From: Brevibacterium album DSM 18261 | GTDB lineage: Bacteria; Actinomycetota; Actinomycetes; Actinomycetales; Brevibacteriaceae | Direction of reading: 5' to 3' | NCBI RefSeq assembly: GCF_000426445.1 | Contig: NZ_KE384526.1 | Span: 414,279 to 478,278 of the forward strand | Length of the DNA: 64,000 nucleotides | Part shown: positions 58,015 to 64,000 of the stretch, one piece after another | Layout of the letters: every line of letters begins with the position of its first letter | How positions within the stretch are numbered: the first letter of the stretch is position 1 | The notes under the pieces: generated by a model | Told to the model about the DNA's origin: nothing | The model's input: only the letters and a program-made list of their open reading frames with translations | Databases searched by the model: none | Program-made: the position numbers and the translations under genes

Positions 58015-60165
58015 CTACAGCGTGAGGCTGGGATGGAGGTCCTTCATCGACAGGACCCGCTTGCGCGAGCAGGCGAAGGTGCTCACGGCGAGGGCGAGGA
58101 CCGCGAACAGCGCGAGAGACGCCGAGGCCTGCATCACTGCGGCCGCGTCTCCTCCGGCGATCATGCCGCGCAGTCCCTTCACCGCATAGGTCATGGGCAG
58201 GAGCGGTGAGAGCCACTGGAAGAACGCCGGCGCCGTCTCCACGGGGTAGGTTCCGCCGGCCGCTCCGATCTGCAGCATGAGCAGGACCAGGGCGACGAGG
58301 CGTCCGATCGAGCCGAACAGCACCACGCACATCTGATGCACGGCGTGGAACGAGGCCGCCACCACGATGGAGAAGACGAAGGTCCACAGCCAGGTGGAGA
58401 CCGTGAAGTCCAGGACGAAGGCGAGCACCGCCCACAGGAGCACGACCTGGGCGATCCCGAACAGCAGTCCGGGCACGTAGCCGGACCAGGCGATGCGCAG
58501 CGAGCTCGCAGAGGAGGCCAGCGCCCGGTACGGGATCGCCTTGAGCACCATGTAGGTGATCATGCCGCCGATCCACAGCGCGAGGCCGATGAAGAACGCC
58601 GCGAGGCCCTGGCCGTAGACGTGGACGGGGTTGAGGGTGTCCTTGTGCGCATCGACCGGCAGCGCGACCACGTCCGAGCGGTTCTCGCGGTCCGCGGCAT
58701 CGAAGGTGGGGATCTCCTCGACGCCGTCGGCCAGACCCGAGGCCAGCTCTCCCGCACCGTCCTCGAGCTGCGCGGCGCCGTCGTCCAGGTCGACCGCGCC
58801 CTCGGCCAGCTGCCGACCCGCCTCGGCGGCGCTGCCCGCACCTTCCTCCAGCTGCCCGAGGCCGTCGGCGAGGTCGTCGGCGCCCGTGCTCAGCTGCTGT
58901 GCCCCGTCGTTCAGCGTGCGGAGTCCGCTGTGCAGGTCGCGGGCCCCGTCCGAGACCTGTGCGGCGCCGTCGTCGAGGGTGCTGATCTGGTCGTCCGCCT
59001 CGTGCACGGCGTCGAGGACCTCGTCTGCGAGGTTCCGGGCGTCACGCTCGTAGCCCTGTGCCGTCGAGCGGGCGTCCTTCGCAGCGTCGTGGGCGGAGTC
59101 GAGGTCGGATTCGAGCCCGTCCAGGGCGCTCTGCAGATCGGCGACGCGAGGATCGTCCGGATAGTCCGCGGCGAGGTCGTCCACGCGTGACTGCAGATCG
59201 TCGGAGACCTGCGCGCGGCCCGATTCAAAGCGGTCGGCCGCGTCGTCGAGGGCCGGGCCGGCGCTGTCCACGAGATCGCCCACGCGGCTGTCGAAGTCGT
59301 CGGCCCGGGCCCGGATCTGGTGCGCCTTGTCGCTCAGCGCGCCGGTGCCGTCGGCCACCTGCTTCGCGCCGTCGGCGAGCGTCGCACTGCCGCTCTCGGC
59401 ACTCTCCGCTCCGTCGGCCAGATCGGAGGCTCCGGAGGCGAGCGTCCGGCCGCCGGCAGCTGCGGTGCCCGCTGCTGTGTGGAGCTCGTCGAGGCCCTCG
59501 CTCAGCCTGCCGGAGCCGTCCACCAGCGTTCCGGTGCCGTCATGGAGCTCACCGGCGCCGTCGTGGAGCTCGGATGCGCCGTCGGCGGCCTCGGAGATCT
59601 GCTCGTGGAGGTCGTTGAAGCCCACGAAGATCTGGTCGGCGTACTGCGCCGTCGTCGTCTCGTTGAGCCCGGCCCTGATCTCCGTGAGGATCGTGTTCGC
59701 GACCTGGCCGAGCACGTAGTTGTTCGCGTCGTTGGTCGCCACGCGCAGCTCAGCCCGCTCCGGTTCGTCCCCGCCGGCGGAGACGAGCCGCTCGGAGAAG
59801 TTCGCCGGGATGGTCAGGACGGCGGCGAAGGAGCCGTCGGCCAGACCCTCGGCGGCTTCATCGGCCTCGGCCGTCTCCCAGGCGAACCCCGCGGCGCCCT
59901 TCTCCGTGACCTGATCGACCAGTTCGTCGCCGGCGTGCAGCTCCTCCCGAGGTTCGTCCGCGCCCGGGCCGGCGGGCTTCTCCGCGCCCCGGTCCAGGTT
60001 GACGACGGCGGCGCTGATGCCGTCGAGGTTGCCGGTGGGGTCCCAGTTGGACGCCAGGTAGAGACCTGCGTAGATCGAGGGGATCACCACGATCACGACC
60101 ATCGCGAGACGGGTGAGGGTGGTCCGGCGGAACCGGGAGAGCTCGAGCCAGGGCAGGGAGAGCAT
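58015..60165 (-). CDS. YhgE/Pip-type membrane protein
   Basis: A 716-residue protein with the YhgE/Pip layout: an N-terminal helix (about 20-42), a long outer domain, and five to six helices in the last 230 residues. The outer domain contains repeated DG-L patterns such as SELHDGAGELHDGTGTLVDG and QQLSTGADDLADGLGQLEEG, giving an elongated helical rod. Relatives include phage infection protein (Pip) of lactococci and type VII secretion EsaA. A companion ATPase gene lies 51 bases upstream. AAGGA lies before the ATG. Function in this organism unknown; export or phage contact are options. Confidence 0.88.
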   Translation of the reverse strand: MLSLPWLELSRFRRTTLTRLAMVVIVVIPSIYAGLYLASNWDPTGNLDGISAAVVNLDRGAEKPAGPGADEPREELHAGDELVDQVTEKGAAGFAWETAEADEAAEGLADGSFAAVLTIPANFSERLVSAGGDEPERAELRVATNDANNYVLGQVANTILTEIRAGLNETTTAQYADQIFVGFNDLHEQISEAADGASELHDGAGELHDGTGTLVDGSGRLSEGLDELHTAAGTAAAGGRTLASGASDLADGAESAESGSATLADGAKQVADGTGALSDKAHQIRARADDFDSRVGDLVDSAGPALDDAADRFESGRAQVSDDLQSRVDDLAADYPDDPRVADLQSALDGLESDLDSAHDAAKDARSTAQGYERDARNLADEVLDAVHEADDQISTLDDGAAQVSDGARDLHSGLRTLNDGAQQLSTGADDLADGLGQLEEGAGSAAEAGRQLAEGAVDLDDGAAQLEDGAGELASGLADGVEEIPTFDAADRENRSDVVALPVDAHKDTLNPVHVYGQGLAAFFIGLALWIGGMITYMVLKAIPYRALASSASSLRIAWSGYVPGLLFGIAQVVLLWAVLAFVLDFTVSTWLWTFVFSIVVAASFHAVHQMCVVLFGSIGRLVALVLLMLQIGAAGGTYPVETAPAFFQWLSPLLPMTYAVKGLRGMIAGGDAAAVMQASASLALFAVLALAVSTFACSRKRVLSMKDLHPSLTL

Positions 60166-60216
60166 GAGGAGTCCTTCTTCGGGGCGGGTGCGCGAGGGCG
60201 GGAGGATGCGGCCGGC

Positions 60217-61110
60217 TCAGACCGGTGGGCGCGCGAGGTCGACGATGTCGATGCCCCCGGCGAGCTGCGGCACCCGCTCACAGAGTTCGCGGAGCTGGGC
60301 GTCGTCGGCGCATGTGACGACGAAGGTCTGCGCGCCGTCGCGGAACACCCCGTCCTGTCGGTACAGGAGGACGCCCAGCCAGGCGAGCGTGCGATCCCTC
60401 GGGTCGCGCAGGAGGTCGATGTCGTCGATCGCCATGAAGGGCGTGCGGTCGATGGAGGTGAGTGCGAGTTCGAGGAAGAAGCGCTGGAGGGGGGTGAGCT
60501 CGGAGACATAGGTCGCCTCCTCCACGCCCAGGACGAAGTCCGCCTCGAGCACGTCTGCGGGCCGGAAGCCCTCGATGCCGGATTCGCGGAGGAGGGACAT
60601 CGCCGAGACCACTGTCGCCCGCAGCCTGTCGACCTCCTCGGCGACGGCGGACTTGGAGATCCAGGGGCGGTACCAGGGCTGGCGGGTGATGAGGCGCTCG
60701 GCGATGTGCTCGGCCACGGTGAGGTTGTCCTCGAGGTCCGTCACTCCGTGCACATGGGACAGGCCCACGAGGCGGCGCACCGTGCGGCCCTGGCGTCTGG
60801 CATCGGCACCGCCGACGGTGACGGTTCCCGAATCGGGGCGCATGCGGCCGGCCGCGCTCAGCAGCAGGGCGGTCTTTCCGGACCCCTCCGCCCCCCGGAA
60901 GACGAGGAGGCCGCCCTCCGCGATCTCTGCGGAGACGCCCGCGTAGACGACGCTGCGCGGGGTGCTCAGGGACAGGCCTTCGATGCTGATGACGGGGTCT
61001 GTGCCCGCCTCGGCGCTCACGGTCTCGCTCGTCTTCACGCTCACCCGGTCCATGATCCGCGCACTTTCGGATGACCGCAACATGGGATGCCGCGGCGTGT
61101 CCGCACTCAC
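60217..61110 (-). CDS. Degenerate ABC-type ATPase, partner of the YhgE/Pip protein
   Basis: A 297-residue cytoplasmic protein. Walker A is GAEGSGKT (73-80). The place of the LSGGQ signature is taken by ELTPLQRFFLELAL, and Walker B reads TPFMAIDDIDLL with Asp where exporters have catalytic Glu. It may thus bind ATP but hydrolyse it poorly. The chosen GTG start may be too early; an ATG at 61083 or 61053 is possible. Similar cassettes accompany YhgE/Pip genes in other Actinobacteria, so the pair probably acts together. Confidence 0.75.
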   Translation of the reverse strand: MSADTPRHPMLRSSESARIMDRVSVKTSETVSAEAGTDPVISIEGLSLSTPRSVVYAGVSAEIAEGGLLVFRGAEGSGKTALLLSAAGRMRPDSGTVTVGGADARRQGRTVRRLVGLSHVHGVTDLEDNLTVAEHIAERLITRQPWYRPWISKSAVAEEVDRLRATVVSAMSLLRESGIEGFRPADVLEADFVLGVEEATYVSELTPLQRFFLELALTSIDRTPFMAIDDIDLLRDPRDRTLAWLGVLLYRQDGVFRDGAQTFVVTCADDAQLRELCERVPQLAGGIDIVDLARPPV

Positions 61111-61206
61111 CTCTGCCTGCGCACCGCTGATCGCGCAGGCGTCAGACGCGCATCGCGATGCCCGCTCGGGACGCGAACACGACCCGCCCCTGCTCGCAGG
61201 GGCCGC

Positions 61207-62034
61207 CTACGCCGGTGACGGGTCAGCTCCGCCGCGGGACGGTCGAGGGGCAGGCCGGGCGAATCGCGGAGGTCGTGGGGAGGGAGGCCTGCGGCGGACG
61301 GCGCCGCTGCTGTCGGTGATCGAGGCGCCGCGGTGCCCCCACAGAGTCCACGGCAGCGTCATGAGCGCCCAGAGCACGGCGGCGGCGAGGGCTTCCCAGA
61401 AGACGTAGACCGGCCAGTCGCCGAGGAGGTCGAGGAGCGAGGGGCCCTGCGGCGGGCGGGAAAGGTAGGCGTAGTTGGCCCCCGTGATCCCGTTGACCGT
61501 GACGGCGACGCACGCCCATGCGATGGTCGCGGAATAGGCGATGCCGTAACCGCGCCATGTGGGTCGGTAGCCGAATCCCCAGGTGAGCACGATAGGCGCG
61601 AGGAGGACGACGATGTGGAGGTACCAGAAGAGCAGGTACTCGAGGACGGGCACCGTGAAGTAGTTGAGATCAGGGGTCAGGACCGACTGGATGTTGAGGG
61701 TGAGGCCCCAGAAGTAGCTGATCGCGATGGCCCAGCCGGCCCGCCGGATGAGGGCGATGGCGGTGATGATCCGCAGGACATCCGAATAGTGGAAGGGCAG
61801 CGACTGGTCGATGTTCCAGTTGCCGGGCAGGAGGTCCCAGCACATCCATCCGAGGGTGATGGCCAGGACGGTCCAGCCAGAGATCCGCAGGGCGCGGTCC
61901 TCGTGCACCGTCCCCGCGATGCGGCGGGCGCCCCAGACGAAGACGATTCCGACGACGACGGCGAGGGCCAGAGCACACAGATGCTCGGGCCCGTACAGCG
62001 ACATGCGCCCGATCGGCTCCAGACGGGTGGACAT
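61207..62034 (-). CDS. TIGR02206 (YwaF-like) integral membrane protein
   Basis: A 275-residue protein with six to seven helices and short loops. The family marks are LGWMCWDLLPGNWNIDQSLP followed by FHYSDVLRII, then LLFWYLHIVVLLAPI and NGITGANYAYLSRPP. The last 35 residues are a Pro/Arg-rich cytoplasmic tail. TAAACT lies 6 bases before the ATG, so the mRNA is probably leaderless. Function unknown. Confidence 0.86.
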   Translation of the reverse strand: MSTRLEPIGRMSLYGPEHLCALALAVVVGIVFVWGARRIAGTVHEDRALRISGWTVLAITLGWMCWDLLPGNWNIDQSLPFHYSDVLRIITAIALIRRAGWAIAISYFWGLTLNIQSVLTPDLNYFTVPVLEYLLFWYLHIVVLLAPIVLTWGFGYRPTWRGYGIAYSATIAWACVAVTVNGITGANYAYLSRPPQGPSLLDLLGDWPVYVFWEALAAAVLWALMTLPWTLWGHRGASITDSSGAVRRRPPSPRPPRFARPAPRPSRGGADPSPA

Positions 62035-62040
62035 GGGGGA

Positions 62041-62046
62041 AGTTTA
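62041..62046 (-). promoter_or_regulatory. -10 box for leaderless TIGR02206 mRNA
   Basis: TAAACT on the minus strand ends 6 bases before the ATG at 62034. Confidence 0.5.
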
Positions 62047-62136
62047 TGTCGTGCGGCCCGGAGAGTGGAGCGTCGGCACGTACCATGAGGAGCAGCAGTG
62101 CGCCGACGGTGCCGGAACGAGCGAGAGGGAGTGCAG

Positions 62137-62541
62137 ATGGCCAACGGTACGTTCGTGTATGGGTTCGACGACGAGGCCAAGCACGCGTGGGGCTTCCCCG
62201 TGGACGAGGCGAGGACGCTGCAGGCGGCGATCTACGAGGCGTTCGATGCGGGGCGCGCAGTGCGGGCGACCTTCCATGTGAAGCTGGGCGGGCACCTGGG
62301 TGCTCGGACGCTCTATCTCACCCCGGCGACGCCGTTCCACTTCGCGTTCATCGATGCAGCGCAGGGCAGCGTCGACGAGGACCTGCTGAACAGGTTCAGG
62401 CGCGCGATCGGTCAGGGCCGTGAGATCCACCTGCCCGTGGAGCGGATGCCCGAGGAGGACGGCGAGGACGAGGACGCAGGGCAGACTGGAGTCTCTGCGG
62501 AGGCTGAGAACGTCGAGACCTCCGGGGGTGCCTCGGCCTGA
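62137..62541 (+). CDS. Small soluble protein, unknown
   Basis: A 134-residue protein with a compact N-terminal domain (1-98, ANGTFVYGFDDEAKHAWGF and GARTLYLTPATPFHFAFID) and an acidic tail (EDGEDEDAGQ). GAGGGAG lies 7 bases before the ATG. It is divergent from the TIGR02206 gene and converges on the kinase-methyltransferase gene; its stop codon lies inside a 19-base tandem repeat. No family recognised. Confidence 0.7.
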   Translation: MANGTFVYGFDDEAKHAWGFPVDEARTLQAAIYEAFDAGRAVRATFHVKLGGHLGARTLYLTPATPFHFAFIDAAQGSVDEDLLNRFRRAIGQGREIHLPVERMPEEDGEDEDAGQTGVSAEAENVETSGGASA

Positions 62542-62594
62542 GCCTGCTCACTCGACCTGAGCCTGCTCACTCGTCCTGAGCGTGCTCACTCGCC
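62538..62594. repeat. Three tandem copies of a 19-base repeat between convergent genes
   Basis: Units ctgagcctgctcactcgac, ctgagcctgctcactcgtc and ctgagcgtgctcactcgcc follow without gaps. The first contains the stop of the 62137 gene, and the last the final codons and stop of the kinase-methyltransferase gene. Confidence 0.8.
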
Positions 62595-63788
62595 CAGGAC
62601 GAGAGGGACGAAGCGGTAGCCGCCGTGCTCAGTGACGGACGTTCCTCCGTCCGAGTCCGTGCGCTGCACGCGCAGCATGGTCCCGCGCACGGGGATGACC
62701 ATGACGCCGCCGAGGCGCAGCTGGTCCACGAGGGCGCGCGGCACCTCGGCGGCCTCGGCGGAGACGAGGATGCGGTCGAAGGGACCGATATCCGGGGCGC
62801 CGGGCACGCTGGGATCCGCCTGCTGCACGGTCACCCATCCCATACGGTGTGCTGCCAGGGCGGAGCGGGAGGCAGCGAGGATCTCGGGGATGCGCTCGAG
62901 GCCGGTCACCGCACCCGAGGAGCCCACCAGATCGCCCAGAAGGGCGGTCGTCCAGCCCGAGCCGGAGCCCACGTCGAGGATCTGCTGGCCGGGATGCACG
63001 TCGAGCAGGGCGAGCATGGCCGCCACAGTGCTGGGCTGTGAATTCGTCTGGCCATGACCGATCGCGATGGGTGCGTCCTCACCGGCCCGGGCCCTCGCTC
63101 CCTCGGGGAGGAAGTCGTGCCGGGGCCGACGGGCCATGGCCTCCTGCACCTTGTGCTCGGGCGTGCGGCGGGGAGCTGCGTGCTTCGCCTGTGCGGGGGC
63201 GTCTGGCGCGAAGTGGGCGCGGCATCGTGCTTCGTACCTTTCGGCTCCGCCTACGTGTGTGCCGTCGAGGCGAAGTGCATCGGCCGGGTTCGGGTCTGTT
63301 TCTGCGCTGAGGGGTATGCGCTGGTGGAACGCGGCTTCCTCCCCGCACTCCGCGCAGACGGCGGTGAGCTTGCTGACGGATTCTGCGGTGGCCATGAGGG
63401 CGGGAAGCGGCTCGAAGGGTTCACCGTCGAAGGTCACGCAGAGGCCGGAGGCGATCACGGTGATGCCGCTGCGGACGGCCTCTTCCACGGTGGGGATCAG
63501 CTCGACTCCGAAGAACTGCGCCTCGTCGATCGCGATCACGTCGGGGCGATGGGCTGAGGAGGCGAGCCGCACGATGTCCGCTGCGTGCTCGAGCTGACGG
63601 GATTCCGCGCGGGAACCGGCGTGAGTGGCCACCGCGCCGGGGCCCTCGCGGACGTCCAGGACGTGAGTGACGACTTCCACCGTGACCCCGGCGATGCGGA
63701 GCCGGCGCACACGGCGCAGGAGTTCCTCGGACTTGCCGGCGAACATGGGGCCGGCGATGACCTCGAGACGGGCTGCCGAGGAGCGCAT
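62586..63788 (-). CDS. Thymidine kinase (type II) fused to protein-L-isoaspartate O-methyltransferase
   Basis: A 400-residue two-domain protein in one uninterrupted frame. The first 195 residues are a class II thymidine kinase: Walker A AGPMFAGKS (12-20), AIDEAQFF with catalytic Glu89, and zinc ligands CAEC (145, 148) and CRAH (189, 192). A short linker follows. Residues about 213-400 are an isoaspartyl methyltransferase: IGHGQTNSQPSTVAAML with the active-site region, SAM motif I ILDVGSGSGWTTALL (270-284) and LRLGGVMVIPV. Each domain has its key residues. The start MRSSAA is chosen because TATCCT lies 6 bases upstream; an ATG at 63851 would reach into the CRISPR repeat. The fusion joins DNA-precursor salvage with protein repair; why is unknown. 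Confidence 0.88.
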   Translation of the reverse strand: MRSSAARLEVIAGPMFAGKSEELLRRVRRLRIAGVTVEVVTHVLDVREGPGAVATHAGSRAESRQLEHAADIVRLASSAHRPDVIAIDEAQFFGVELIPTVEEAVRSGITVIASGLCVTFDGEPFEPLPALMATAESVSKLTAVCAECGEEAAFHQRIPLSAETDPNPADALRLDGTHVGGAERYEARCRAHFAPDAPAQAKHAAPRRTPEHKVQEAMARRPRHDFLPEGARARAGEDAPIAIGHGQTNSQPSTVAAMLALLDVHPGQQILDVGSGSGWTTALLGDLVGSSGAVTGLERIPEILAASRSALAAHRMGWVTVQQADPSVPGAPDIGPFDRILVSAEAAEVPRALVDQLRLGGVMVIPVRGTMLRVQRTDSDGGTSVTEHGGYRFVPLVLGE

Positions 63789-63794
63789 GCGGTC

Positions 63795-63800
63795 AGGATA
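63795..63800 (-). promoter_or_regulatory. -10 box for leaderless kinase-methyltransferase mRNA
   Basis: TATCCT on the minus strand ends 6 bases before the ATG at 63788, favouring that start over 63851. Confidence 0.5.
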
Positions 63801-63844
63801 GCGCGCTGCGCGTTTCTCTGGTGGGGTGGAGGGCCCCTCACGTG

Positions 63845-64000
63845 CGGTCATCCCCGCCTACGCGGGGAGCACTTCTTCCCCTTCTCCCCGGCCAAGGAGG
63901 GGCCGGGATCATCCCCGCCTACGCGGGGAGCACGACCCGGTGTGGCCGAACGCCGCGAACAACGCCGGATCATCCCCGCCTACGCGGGGAGCACTACGAC
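63845..64000 (-). CRISPR. Type I-E CRISPR array, distal end (continues past the window)
   Basis: Three 28-base repeats, ggatcatccccgcctacgcg plus gggagcac, at 63845-63872, 63906-63933 and 63967-63994, with two 33-base spacers and the start of a third. The repeat contains the cccCgc/gcGggg stem. Read on the minus strand it starts GTGCTCCCCGCG and ends GATGATCC, as in actinobacterial type I-E arrays, so the crRNA strand is minus and the leader should lie right of the window. The first copy differs at two positions (c and g in the 5' bases), as expected for the terminal repeat. No cas genes are in the window. Confidence 0.93.

Noticed and set aside
63789..63851. Earlier start of the kinase-methyltransferase gene at 63851
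   Set aside because: It would begin within the terminal CRISPR repeat; residues added are not conserved kinase sequence, and a -10 box supports 63788.

Overview
The window is 64 kb of high-GC DNA with actinobacterial traits. A cysteine desulfurase - mnmA - MetE-like - ligA - gatC - gatA - gatB block runs in one direction, much as in mycobacteria and Micrococcales. About ten genes carry a TANNNT -10 hexamer 6-7 bases before the start codon, as in leaderless actinobacterial mRNAs. YhgE/Pip, SCO6745-type and MMPL proteins fit the same group. I favour a Micrococcales member (Brevibacterium-like), but the genus is not proven.

Left end (1-6.5 kb): the 3' part of a very large superfamily 1 helicase of the DUF3320 type meets, tail to tail, a two-gene cassette of an ABC/OLD-type ATPase and a DUF4276 protein with TOPRIM-like acidic residues. 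This looks like a split OLD nuclease, comparable in layout to PARIS, and is my best candidate for a little-described defence system. Upstream of it lie a GlcD-type FAD oxidase, an ACS-type MFS carrier and a 2-hydroxyacid dehydrogenase.

Amine uptake and catabolism (9-22 kb): an XRE-cupin regulator heads a tightly overlapping operon for a polyamine-type ABC importer and a PuuB-like oxidase. A divergent PucR-type regulator follows. A second operon then encodes a complete TRAP importer flanked by two sarcosine-oxidase-like flavoenzymes. Together these suggest two routes for importing and oxidising amines; the substrates are inferred only.

Middle (22-43 kb): an unknown glycine-rich protein, a VOC protein, a NarL-type two-component pair, a DUF4352 surface protein, gatCAB, ligA, a cysteine-free MetE-like protein, an apparent S9-peptidase pseudoenzyme, a DUF559-type endonuclease-like protein, a 466-base spacer with a 20-base periodic repeat, mnmA and a cysteine desulfurase.

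Right part (43-64 kb): two similarly built envelope proteins flanking a thioredoxin-TPR protein, an MMPL transporter, orn, an SCO6745-type protein, a CueP lipoprotein, YjbR/MmcQ and AlkD-like proteins, tRNA-His, two envelope proteins, a YhgE/Pip protein with its degenerate ABC partner, a TIGR02206 membrane protein, and a thymidine kinase fused to an isoaspartyl methyltransferase. The window ends in the distal end of a type I-E CRISPR array whose leader and cas genes should lie beyond the right edge.
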